This document shows, one piece after another, positions 1 to 5,958 of a stretch of DNA of 6,453 nucleotides. Both the position numbers and the translations under genes were made by a program. Origin of the DNA: an uncultured Clostridia bacterium (lineage in GTDB: Bacteria; Bacillota; Clostridia; Christensenellales; Aristaeellaceae); the NCBI GenBank assembly GCA_946409855.1, contig CAMJXZ010000196.1, positions 1 to 6,453 on the forward strand. Direction: 5' to 3'. The notes beneath the pieces were generated by a model. It saw only the letters and a program-made list of their open reading frames with translations. It did no database searches and had not been told where the DNA came from. Every line of letters begins with the position of its first letter. The stretch's first letter is position 1.

Positions 1-1473
1 CATCATTACCAGCTCTTTCGCAATCAACACAGTGAGCCAGTATTCGCTGGTGATGTTGAAGGCGGCGGTATCCGTCACGGCGTCATCGTCGATGAGGATC
101 GGGCCGACCTGCGGATACACGGGGTTCACGTTGCGGATGGCGCAGACCGCGGCGTTCAGGGCCTTGGTCTCGTCGTTGTACTGGTCGAAGAATTCCACGT
201 TGGGCATCGCGGCCATTTCAAAGCCCCAGGAGGTCCAGTGGGTCACCGGGATGGAGGGATACTTGACCGCCAGGTTGGAGGCGTTGCCGTTTTCGTCGCG
301 GATCTTTTTGACGGTGCCGTCGGCCTCGATGGTGTAGTCCACGTTTTCAAGGCCCATGCGCATGTACTTGCCGTCGCCCAGCAGGTACTCGTAGAACTGC
401 AGGAACCGGTCCATCTTTTCTTCGGTGATTTCAGGCGCGAACTGCACGGCCACCATGCAGGATATGTAGGCTTCCATGCGGGGCTGGTCGCCCTTGTTGT
501 TGCCCAGGGCGCCGATCATGCTGACCCGGTCGAAGGGGTTGCAGTCGGGGTTGGCGGCGCCGTAGTATTTCACCATCACGTTGTTGATCCAGTCAGCGTC
601 GGCATTGCGGACGCAGACGCCGAAGGTGTTGGAGGAGAACTTCTGCAGGCCTTCCTTCCAGGAGGTGGCAGCGAAGTCCGGGTCGATGGAACCGTCTTCG
701 TACATCTTGCGCAGCCACTCCAGCACGACGATGTTCCGGTCGTCCAGGGCGCCGAAGAACCAGTTGCCGTTCTCGTCCTTGTTCCAGTAGCGGTTGGAAA
801 CGCCGGTGGAGGCGAAGAAGTAGCGCAGCGTGCCCAGGCCGTCGCCGGTCAGGCCGTAGGTGTCGTTGACGCCGTTGCCGTCAGGGTCATTGTAGGTGAA
901 GGCGTGGCAGACTTCGTACAGTTCTTCCCAGGTGCTGGGCATTTCCAGGCCCAGGTTTTCCAGCCAGTCCTTGCGGATGAACAGGCCCTTGCGTTCCGCC
1001 AGGTAGATGCTGGGGTCGGCGGAGTCGGGCTTGGGCAGGAAGTAGTAGCCGCCGTACATGTTCCTGACCAGCTGGGAAACGGCGTCGTTTTCCAGACGTT
1101 CCTTGGTCAGGGGATACTTGTCGATCAGCTCCTGCGGGATTTCCGCCACCAGTTCTTCGGGAATGAACTGGGTGATTTCCTGGGTGTAGTACAGGATATC
1201 GGCGGTGAACACATCCGGCAGCTTCCCTTCGTTGGCGGCCAGCTGGGTGACGGTAAAGTCGTTGTTGTAGTAGTTGGTTTCACTCTGAGCAAAGTTGATG
1301 CCGAAATTGTCCAGGATGTAGGCGGCCATCGGGTCGGCGGCGGGATCCCAGGAGAAGGGGTCGTCGTCGCAGTCCGCGGTGATGGTCAGCACCTCGCCGT
1401 CATAGGCCAGGGCTGCGGAGGTAAGGGTCATCAGCAGAGCAAGAACCAGAGCCAAGAGTTTCCAGAGTTTCAT
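1..1473 (-). CDS. ABC transporter extracellular solute-binding protein (LplA/YtcQ-like), 3' end outside window
   Basis: This is the substrate-capturing subunit of the carbohydrate importer encoded by the two permeases just upstream. The first 491 codons are visible and the frame is still open at the window edge, so the C-terminus is missing; relatives are roughly 500-560 residues. The start is fixed by AAGGAGG ending 8 bases before the ATG. Residues 1-23 form a Sec signal peptide (MKLWKL, then a Leu/Ala-rich core) ending in SAALA before YDG. Family hallmarks are LFIRKDWL at about residues 164-171 and the Asp/Asn/Gly loop DPDGNGVNDTYGL at about 196-208, a calcium-loop-like motif common in LplA-type proteins. 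There is no cysteine in the signal peptide, so the usual lipoprotein anchor appears absent. The substrate cannot be read from the sequence; a plant-polysaccharide oligosaccharide is a guess from the family. Confidence 0.93.
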   Translation of the reverse strand, partial: MKLWKLLALVLALLMTLTSAALAYDGEVLTITADCDDDPFSWDPAADPMAAYILDNFGINFAQSETNYYNNDFTVTQLAANEGKLPDVFTADILYYTQEITQFIPEELVAEIPQELIDKYPLTKERLENDAVSQLVRNMYGGYYFLPKPDSADPSIYLAERKGLFIRKDWLENLGLEMPSTWEELYEVCHAFTYNDPDGNGVNDTYGLTGDGLGTLRYFFASTGVSNRYWNKDENGNWFFGALDDRNIVVLEWLRKMYEDGSIDPDFAATSWKEGLQKFSSNTFGVCVRNADADWINNVMVKYYGAANPDCNPFDRVSMIGALGNNKGDQPRMEAYISCMVAVQFAPEITEEKMDRFLQFYEYLLGDGKYMRMGLENVDYTIEADGTVKKIRDENGNASNLAVKYPSIPVTHWTSWGFEMAAMPNVEFFDQYNDETKALNAAVCAIRNVNPVYPQVGPILIDDDAVTDTAAFNITSEYWLTVLIAKELVMM

Positions 1474-1499
1474 GTCTCGTCCTCCTTCGTGTGTTGTAT

Positions 1500-1524
1500 T
1501 TTGAAGCCAATCCCGGCTTTCAAA
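1500..1524 (-). other. Intercistronic hairpin between permease and binding-protein genes
   Basis: TTTGAAGCC (1500-1508) pairs with GGCTTTCAAA (1515-1524) around a 6-base loop, giving about 9 base pairs with one bulged base. It lies in the gap between the second permease and the binding-protein gene. On the minus strand it is followed by ATACAACAC rather than a T run, so it is not a normal terminator. An RNA stabiliser or processing element that sets binding-protein versus permease expression is inference. Confidence 0.4.
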
Positions 1525-1534
1525 CAAGGATCCG

Positions 1535-2458
1535 TCAGCCCTTGACGGCGCCGATGGTCATGCCCTTCTCAAAGTATTTCTGGATGAAGGGATAGATGAT
1601 CACCATGGGCAGCACCGTGGCTACGGCGCAGGCCATTTTCAGGCCGGTTTCGTTCAGGAAGATGCGGTTGCCGGCGGCGTCCCGCAGGCCCTCCATGTTC
1701 TGCATGTCGGCGGGCCGCGCCTCGTGCACTACGAAGTTCCGCACGATCAGCTGCAGGGGATAGAGCTTTTCATCCCGCATGTACAGCATGGCGGCGAACC
1801 AGGCGTTCCAGGTGCCCACCGCCACGAACATGGCGATGGTGGCCAGCGTCGGGATAGACAGGGGATAGATGATGCGGAACAGGATGGTCCATTCGTTGGC
1901 CCCGTCGATCCGGGCGGATTCCTCCAGGGAGGCGGGCAGCTGCCGGAAGAAGGAGCGGACGATGATGAAATTGAACACGCTGACGGAGTTCGGCACGATC
2001 AGCGCCAGGAGATTGTTGCTCCAGCCCAGCGTCTGGGTGATGTTCATGTAGTTGGGGATGAGGCCGCCGGAAAAGAACATGGTGATCAGCAGATAGATCA
2101 TGAAAAACTTCTGCCCCTTCAGCCCGCCCCGGCACAGGCCGTAAGCCAGCATGGAGGTGATCAGGGTGGAAAGGACGGTGGCGGCGCAGGTGATCCCGAT
2201 GGTCAGCAGATAAGACCGGGGGATCAGCGGCGTGGAGAAGATATAATTGTAGGCTTCCAGCGTGGGCTCTTTGGGCCAGATGATGAAGGGCTCGCGCATG
2301 TATTCCACGTTGCTGGTCAGGGAAATGGCGAAGATGTTGAAAAACGGGAAAATGATGATCAGGGCGATCAGCACAAACAGCGCGATGTTCAGGGCGTTGA
2401 ACACGCGGTCGCCCAGGCTGCGTTTGATATGGTTGCGGTTTGCTTCTCGCCCGGCCAT
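1535..2458 (-). CDS. Carbohydrate ABC transporter permease, YtcP/LplC type
   Basis: One half of the membrane channel of the sugar importer, 307 residues, the normal length for this family. Hydrophobic segments lie at about 22-45, 83-106, 117-136, 149-170, 198-225 and 272-292, giving the six-helix MetI-like fold. The cytoplasmic EAA loop that contacts the ATPase is at about 179-203 (EESARIDGANEW, then PLSIP). The C-terminus ends in KGMTIGAVKG, close to the KG-x-x-IGA-x-KG ending typical of YtcP/LplC proteins. The start is well placed, with AAGGAGGG six bases before the ATG. It follows the first permease after a gap of 46 bases and precedes the binding-protein gene by 61, so the three are read as one operon. 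It works as a heterodimer with the LplB-like permease. No ATPase gene is present; a shared MsmX-type ATPase is assumed from known relatives. Confidence 0.95.
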   Translation of the reverse strand: MAGREANRNHIKRSLGDRVFNALNIALFVLIALIIIFPFFNIFAISLTSNVEYMREPFIIWPKEPTLEAYNYIFSTPLIPRSYLLTIGITCAATVLSTLITSMLAYGLCRGGLKGQKFFMIYLLITMFFSGGLIPNYMNITQTLGWSNNLLALIVPNSVSVFNFIIVRSFFRQLPASLEESARIDGANEWTILFRIIYPLSIPTLATIAMFVAVGTWNAWFAAMLYMRDEKLYPLQLIVRNFVVHEARPADMQNMEGLRDAAGNRIFLNETGLKMACAVATVLPMVIIYPFIQKYFEKGMTIGAVKG

Positions 2459-2504
2459 GCGTTTCCCTCCTTGTCTGATGCGGATGAACGGCTGCTGCGC
2501 CGGA

Positions 2505-3677
2505 TCAGAAGAAGCCTTCCCCGGACATCTTCTTGACCGCGAAATTGGCCAGGAACAGCATCACGCAGTTGACGACCTGCTGGAACAGGCCGATGGCGGT
2601 GGACAGGTCGTACTGCCCTTTGCCCACGCCCATGTCGTACACGTAGGTATCGATTACCTGGGCCACCGTGGTCTGGGTGGCCGCCGTGCGCAGGTTCATG
2701 ATCTGGTCGAAATTGGCGCCCATGATGGAGCCCACGTTCAGGATCAGCATGGTGGTGATGGAAAAGGCGATCGACGGCAGCGTGATGTGGACGCACTGCT
2801 GCCAGCGGTTGGCGCCGTCCAGGTAGGCGGCCTCGTACATTTCCTGATCCACGCCGGCGATGGCGGCCATATAGATGATGGTGCCCCAGCCGGCCTCCTT
2901 CCAGATGGAGGTCATGTAGAGCATGCCGTAAAACTTGTTCGGATCCGACAGCAGGTTGACGGCGGGATAGCCCATGGACATGACCATCTTGTTGACCAGG
3001 CCCGAGGTGATGGAAAAGAGGGAAAACAGCAGGGAATACATGATGACCCAGCTGATGAAGTGGGGCAGGTAGATGATGGTCTGGATGGTGCGCCGGTAGG
3101 AAGTGGAACGCAGTTCGTTCATCAGCAGCGCCAGCAGGATGGGCACCGGGAAGGTAATCAGCAGCTGGGTGATGCCGATGAAGAAGGTGTTCCAGATCGT
3201 CTGCCCGGCGACGGGGCTTTTGAAAAAGCGGGTGAAATGATAGGTGCCCACCCATTCGGAAAACATGATCCCGCTTTTGATCTTGTAATCCTTGAAGCCC
3301 AGAATGATGCCGTACATCGGCATGTAGCTGAAAACAAACACCACGATCAGCCCCGGCAGGATCAGGCTGTAGCGGTAGCGGTCCTTCCAGAGGTCCCGCG
3401 CGGTCCGCCTGGACCAGTGCCGGATGCAGGGCAGGGCGAAATAGCACGCGATCATGGCGATCAGCATCACGCCGCCCGCGATGGCCAGGACCATGGGCGG
3501 GACGCCGTAGGTGTTGAAATCCCATTTCTTCCGGCCGATGATCCCGGTGACGGCGATATACCAGACGCCCGCGCCTGCCAGCATCAGCACAGACAGGATC
3601 AGCCCCGCGTAAACCAGGCGGAGCACGCGCCGGTTGGCGTCTTTGCCGGGGACGGTTTGCTTGGCTGCAGCCTGCAT
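2505..3677 (-). CDS. ABC transporter permease, LplB/YteP type, with N-terminal extension
   Basis: First gene of the importer operon and partner of the YtcP-like permease. The frame is open from 3755, but the ATGs at 3755 and 3704 lack a ribosome binding site, whereas the ATG at 3677 has GGAGG eight bases upstream; that start gives 390 residues beginning MQAAAKQTV. The EAA loop is at about 279-306 (EMYEAAYLDGANRW, then ITLPSI), diagnostic of MetI-like permeases. The conserved family start (RYRYSLILPGL, then YMPMYGIILGFKDY) appears only at about 101-131. Before it lie two extra hydrophobic stretches, about 18-45 and 59-84, so the protein has roughly 80 residues more than a typical LplB of about 310-320. 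The C-terminus ends FAVKKMSGEGFF. Transcription probably starts near 3783 from the promoter at 3790-3818. Confidence 0.93.
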   Translation of the reverse strand: MQAAAKQTVPGKDANRRVLRLVYAGLILSVLMLAGAGVWYIAVTGIIGRKKWDFNTYGVPPMVLAIAGGVMLIAMIACYFALPCIRHWSRRTARDLWKDRYRYSLILPGLIVVFVFSYMPMYGIILGFKDYKIKSGIMFSEWVGTYHFTRFFKSPVAGQTIWNTFFIGITQLLITFPVPILLALLMNELRSTSYRRTIQTIIYLPHFISWVIMYSLLFSLFSITSGLVNKMVMSMGYPAVNLLSDPNKFYGMLYMTSIWKEAGWGTIIYMAAIAGVDQEMYEAAYLDGANRWQQCVHITLPSIAFSITTMLILNVGSIMGANFDQIMNLRTAATQTTVAQVIDTYVYDMGVGKGQYDLSTAIGLFQQVVNCVMLFLANFAVKKMSGEGFF

Positions 3678-3789
3678 ATCGTTTTCCTCCGCTTGTTTCT
3701 TCATGCCGTTCCGGTGTGCGCCAGAGAGGGCTTTAAAGAATCGTCTGTCGGGCAATGGCTACGGATTTCTGGGGCTTTTTGATACCATC

Positions 3790-3818
3790 ATTGTACAGAA
3801 AAACCGCCCGGGTGTCAA
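3790..3818 (-). promoter_or_regulatory. Sigma-A type promoter of the sugar importer operon
   Basis: On the minus strand a perfect -35 box TTGACA (3818-3813) and a -10 box TACAAT (3795-3790, one mismatch) are separated by exactly 17 bases. The predicted transcript starts near 3783, about 105 bases before the preferred permease start at 3677. I saw no clear operator palindrome between the promoter and the gene. Confidence 0.8.
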
Positions 3819-4166
3819 GGTGTTCCGGCTGGGCAATTTCTGCGGAAACGGAAACGGCGGACGGGACAGGACGCCGCCGGGGGTCCAAAGGGCATGAGCG
3901 AAAACGCAATAGCGCTGGATCACCGTCCGGCGGCGGGAGGGGCACAGTCCGGGTGTCTTCCGAGAGTTGCTTCAGCAGAACAAGCCGCCGGACCCTTTGC
4001 GGGACCGGCGGTCTTTGAAAAGGCCGGATATTCATGAACCGCCCGTTCAGAAGCGGTCCTGGCCGGCCGTGATGAGATTCGGTTTTCCGGATCGTTCCCG
4101 GGTTATGTCCGAACCGCCCATGGATCAGGCCGGCAAACACCTTGTCCAAACGTAGCCCGGGACGAG
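3819..4166. other. Non-coding stretch between the importer operon and the Thr/Pro-linker gene
   Basis: About 350 bases without a convincing gene. Open frames exist on both strands but are Pro/Arg-rich, have no ribosome binding site, and the largest (minus, 3733-4149) runs straight through the importer promoter. The only clear structure is the GC-rich hairpin at 3984-4012. Confidence 0.6.
3984..4012 (-). terminator. Strong GC hairpin, possible terminator
   Basis: CCGCCGG (3985-3991) pairs with CCGGCGG (4005-4011), then an A-A mismatch, then CCC (3993-3995) with GGG (4001-4003) around TTTGC. On the minus strand it is preceded by AAAGA and followed by CTTGTTCT, a poor T tract; on the plus strand it is followed by TCTTT. 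It lies about 155 bases beyond the stop of the minus-strand gene at 4167 and could separate that gene from the importer operon in either direction. The weak T tract keeps confidence low. Confidence 0.35.
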
Positions 4167-4748
4167 TTATTCCACCCAGAAAAGGTAACAGAAGCTGTAG
4201 TACTCGTCCCCGTGGGACGCGCTGCAGAACAGGCCGATCAGGTAAGTGCCTTCCGGCAGATCCGTAAGTACCAGATTCTTGCTTTTCAGCCGTTCTAGGC
4301 CGTCCCCGGTTTTTCGGTAATAACGCGTTTCGCAGGAAAAATCTTCCACATAGTCGTCATAGGAAAGGTCGGCTGACAGAAACTGACTGCGGCTGATCAG
4401 AGGGATATGCTCGAATTCCACATACTGATCCAGCGGCATGAACATCAGGATGCCATCTGCAAAGACGCCGTCTTCATAGCTGCACCGAAAATGCTGTTCG
4501 GGCCTGGAATTCAGGCCGCTGATTGATAAACGGATGTGATTGCCGCAGCTGTCCCATTGGTTCGGAGGCGGCGCGGTCGGCGTGGGCGAGGGTGTGGGAG
4601 ATGATGCTGGCGTTGGCGTTGGTGAGGGTGTGGGAGATGATGTTGGCGTTGGTGTGGGCGTCAATGCCGGCGACCAAGCATTGCCGCTGCCGCATATCGG
4701 CAGCACGAATGACAGGATCAGGATAAACACAAAGGTTTTTTTCAGCAT
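4167..4748 (-). CDS. Secreted protein with Thr/Pro repeat linker, unknown function
   Basis: I do not recognise this 193-residue protein, but its composition and layout look real. Residues 1-25 are a signal peptide (MLKKTFVFILILSFVLPIC); Cys19 is preceded by LPI, which is not a good lipobox, so ordinary secretion is more likely than lipidation. Residues 30-62 are a Thr/Pro/Ser linker containing two copies of a 12-residue repeat (TPTPTSSPTPSP and TPTPASSPTPSP), the kind of spacer that lifts a domain off the cell surface. Residues 66-193 form a compact domain with five cysteines (68, 89, 139, 175, 187). Its end has LTDLPEGTYLIGLF and YYSFCYLFWVE stretches that suggest beta strands, perhaps an Ig-like sandwich. 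AAAGGAGG lies 11 bases before the ATG, slightly far. No clear promoter is visible in front; it may be read through from the membrane-protein gene at 5000-5353. Confidence 0.72.
   Translation of the reverse strand: MLKKTFVFILILSFVLPICGSGNAWSPALTPTPTPTSSPTPSPTPTPASSPTPSPTPTAPPPNQWDSCGNHIRLSISGLNSRPEQHFRCSYEDGVFADGILMFMPLDQYVEFEHIPLISRSQFLSADLSYDDYVEDFSCETRYYRKTGDGLERLKSKNLVLTDLPEGTYLIGLFCSASHGDEYYSFCYLFWVE
4585..4656. repeat. Two tandem 36-bp repeats encoding the Thr/Pro linker
   Basis: Units at 4585-4620 and 4621-4656 differ at only a few positions; both contain GAGGGTGTGGGAGATGATG followed by TGGCGTTGG. Partial units flank them. They encode the 12-residue Thr/Pro/Ser repeat of the secreted protein on the minus strand. 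In-frame units of this kind can gain or lose copies without breaking the gene. Confidence 0.85.
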
Positions 4749-4840
4749 CCGGTCCGGAACCTCCTTTCGGTCGGGAACGTTCAGCCATCAAGCGATTCAC
4801 CTGTACGGGATACGCCGGGCGGAGCACAGAAGAGAAAGCT

Positions 4841-4886
4841 AAAAAAGAGCGATGGCGCAAACAGGAGCCTCCTCATGCTTGCCGCC
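4841..4886 (-). terminator. Possible intrinsic terminator after the small membrane protein gene
   Basis: On the minus strand GGCGGCAAGCA and TGTTTGCGCC (arms within 4854-4886) pair with one bulged G and one G-U pair, and six T residues follow at 4846-4841. The T run starts about 7 bases after the stem, which weakens it. It lies about 115 bases after the stop at 5000 and before the secreted-protein gene. The rest of 4749-4999 shows no convincing gene. Confidence 0.4.
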
Positions 4887-4999
4887 TGGCTTCCGGTCAG
4901 GAAAAGAACAAACACCGGGCTGCCCTTTCTTTTCGAAGGATGATCCGTTTGGGAAGCGACGTTTCAGCGGCCCCTGACGCCTTTCCGGTCCAGACTGCT

Positions 5000-5353
5000 T
5001 TACGGCATATAGCCAAACCTGTCGGCAAACGGCTTGAGCATGAAGCCAAGGTCCTCCCTGGTGATCCGGTCGCATTCAACGCAGAAAGGAATCCGGTTGG
5101 TCCAGTACCCGAAAAAGACACAGGAAACAAGAGCGGTTCCCACAAGCGCCGCGTATGCCCAATCATGACGTTTTATCGCCCGGATGATCCCGGCCGTGCA
5201 GAGAATGAATCCGGCCAGTTCGAAAAACAGGGAAGGAAGGTCTTCAAAATGCGTATGGTATTGCATGATATCCCAATAGAACCTTGCGGGATACCACAGG
5301 ATCAGCAGGACAGGCAGCAGCCATTTGACGGTCATACCGGCTTTTTTATTCAC
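5000..5353 (-). CDS. Small three-helix membrane protein with C-terminal CxxC, unknown function
   Basis: Not recognised. The frame is open from an ATG at 5389, but that codon has no ribosome binding site and would lie only about 6 bases after the predicted transcription start. A GTG at 5353 has AAAGAGG eight bases upstream and is preferred, giving 117 residues starting MNKKAGMTVKWLLPVLL. Hydrophobic segments lie at about 9-21, 40-60 and 66-84, followed by a polar tail of about 33 residues with PFCVECDRITREDLG (Cys91 and Cys94). The CxxC could bind a metal or form a disulfide; this is inference. Other cysteines (52, 78) are within helices. It has a good promoter of its own at 5402-5430, divergent from the peptide gene cassette. 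The realistic membrane-protein pattern is what separates it from its antisense shadows. Confidence 0.68.
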   Translation of the reverse strand: MNKKAGMTVKWLLPVLLILWYPARFYWDIMQYHTHFEDLPSLFFELAGFILCTAGIIRAIKRHDWAYAALVGTALVSCVFFGYWTNRIPFCVECDRITREDLGFMLKPFADRFGYMP

Positions 5354-5401
5354 GGGCGCAACCTCTTTGACGGATGAATCCGAGGGCATTGAAACACTGC
5401 T

Positions 5402-5430
5402 ATTTTACGGCCTGCGGGATGATCTGTCAA
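5402..5430 (-). promoter_or_regulatory. Sigma-A type promoter for the small membrane protein gene
   Basis: On the minus strand a perfect -35 TTGACA (5430-5425) and a -10 TAAAAT (5407-5402, one mismatch) are spaced by 17 bases. Transcription would begin near 5395, leaving a leader of about 42 bases before the GTG at 5353. The -35 box directly abuts the palindrome at 5431-5442. Confidence 0.7.
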
Positions 5431-5442
5431 GGCGGCGCCGCC
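5431..5442. promoter_or_regulatory. GGCGGCGCCGCC palindrome next to a -35 box
   Basis: A perfect 12-base palindrome lies immediately upstream of the minus-strand -35 box and within the region between two divergent promoters. It could be an operator, but in GC-rich DNA such a palindrome may be chance. The remaining intergenic DNA to 5597 holds no convincing gene; it has a short GC hairpin near 5498-5510 and a CAT triplet run near 5570-5580. Confidence 0.25.
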
Positions 5443-5597
5443 CCCGTTCATACATCCTCAGCACAGCCCTTGCGCGTTTTTCCGACATCTCCGAAGCCTC
5501 CCCGGAGGTGCCGCCAAACAGGAATCATTTCGTCTGTTCTTTTGGTGTGTTTTTTCGTAAAGAACCGGATCATCATCATCGTTTTGCGCTGCGGCGG

Positions 5598-5627
5598 TTG
5601 ACAAATTGCCTGATACTGTAATAAAAT
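5598..5627 (+). promoter_or_regulatory. Promoter of the double-glycine peptide gene
   Basis: A perfect -35 TTGACA (5598-5603) and a -10 TAAAAT (5622-5627, one mismatch) are spaced by 18 bases. Transcription would start near 5634, giving an A-rich leader of about 89 bases before the peptide start. A second -10-like TATACT lies at about 5652-5657 but has no matching -35. Confidence 0.72.
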
Positions 5628-5706
5628 ACTCCCATCTTGATATTGAGGCGAATATACTGACGCGACAGGAAAAACCGGCTGACAAGAAAGAAAACACACA
5701 AATATG

Positions 5707-5713
5707 AAGGAGG
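5707..5713 (+). promoter_or_regulatory. Ribosome binding site deciding the peptide start
   Basis: A full AAGGAGG lies only three bases before an ATG at 5717 but nine bases before the in-frame ATG at 5723. The spacing favours 5723 as the start; initiation at 5717 would add Met-Thr. Confidence 0.75.
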
Positions 5714-5722
5714 TTCATGACG

Positions 5723-5875
5723 ATGAGAAAAGAACTGAGCGATGCTGAATTAAAGAAGGTCATTGGCGGTGTTGAGTTTACCTTTGTAAAAGAACCGGAT
5801 GAAGAGAATCCCGGTGCCGGAATTGCTTATGTTTATAAGGACGGCACCTATTATATGAAATTCGTATATAGATGA
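5723..5875 (+). CDS. Precursor peptide with double-glycine leader (bacteriocin/RiPP-like or signal peptide)
   Basis: A 50-codon gene. Residues 1-16 read MRKELSDAELKKVIGG, matching the established double-glycine leader pattern LSxxELxxIxGG recognised and cut by C39-peptidase ABC exporters. Cleavage after Gly16 would release a 34-residue core starting VEFTFVKEPDEENPGAG. The core has no cysteine and no serine, is net acidic (about 4 basic against 6 acidic residues), and its second half alternates aromatic residues around a KDG turn (AYVYKDGTYYMKFVYR), suggesting a beta hairpin. Absence of Cys argues against a lanthipeptide or sactipeptide; absence of YGNGV and of positive charge is unlike pediocin-type bacteriocins. 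It has its own promoter, a perfect ribosome binding site and a downstream terminator. GC content by hand count is about 39%, well below the importer genes. No exporter, immunity or maturation gene is visible nearby. The precursor identity is well supported by the leader; the activity is unknown. Confidence 0.75.
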   Translation: MRKELSDAELKKVIGGVEFTFVKEPDEENPGAGIAYVYKDGTYYMKFVYR

Positions 5876-5888
5876 GGCGGAATATCAG

Positions 5889-5948
5889 ATGAGCGTTCTT
5901 ATGTTTGAGGAACAAGCTTTCTTTGAGAATAATCCGGATTTTCACTGA
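5889..5948 (+). CDS. Possible 19-codon ORF coupled to the peptide gene
   Basis: ATG at 5889 opens MSVLMFEEQAFFENNPDFH and stops at 5946-5948, 11 bases before the terminator stem. A purine-rich GAGGCGG overlapping the peptide stop codon sits eight bases before this ATG, as expected for translational coupling. The product is acidic and Phe-rich, and no family is recognised. It fills the space between the precursor gene and the terminator exactly, but it is too short to trust on sequence alone. Confidence 0.25.
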   Translation: MSVLMFEEQAFFENNPDFH

Positions 5949-5958
5949 TTCATGCTGC

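Noticed and set aside
238..1545. 435-codon plus-strand open frame
   Set aside because: It is antisense to the solute-binding protein. Its product is a low-complexity Val/Gly/His/Gln mixture with no family features and no ribosome binding site; it is a by-product of GC-rich coding on the other strand.
2389..3525. 378-codon minus-strand open frame
   Set aside because: Same strand but a different frame from the LplB-like permease, rich in His/Arg/Pro with no membrane pattern; a shadow of the real gene.
3678..3755. Longer start for the LplB-like permease (ATG at 3755 or 3704)
   Set aside because: Neither ATG has a ribosome binding site, whereas the ATG at 3677 has GGAGG at eight bases. The extra residues are not typical of the family.
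2262..3782. 506-codon plus-strand open frame
   Set aside because: Antisense to both permeases, with repetitive Asp/Gly/His composition and no domain. The permeases carry EAA loops and helices, so this is a shadow.
3733..4149. 138-codon minus-strand open frame in the intergenic stretch
   Set aside because: It crosses the near-consensus importer promoter, has no ribosome binding site, and its product is Arg/Pro-rich without any recognisable feature.
5517..5556. Weak hairpin (AACAG/CTGTT) followed by T-rich DNA on the plus strand
   Set aside because: The stem is short with a bulge, the T run is far from it, and no plus-strand gene ends before it.
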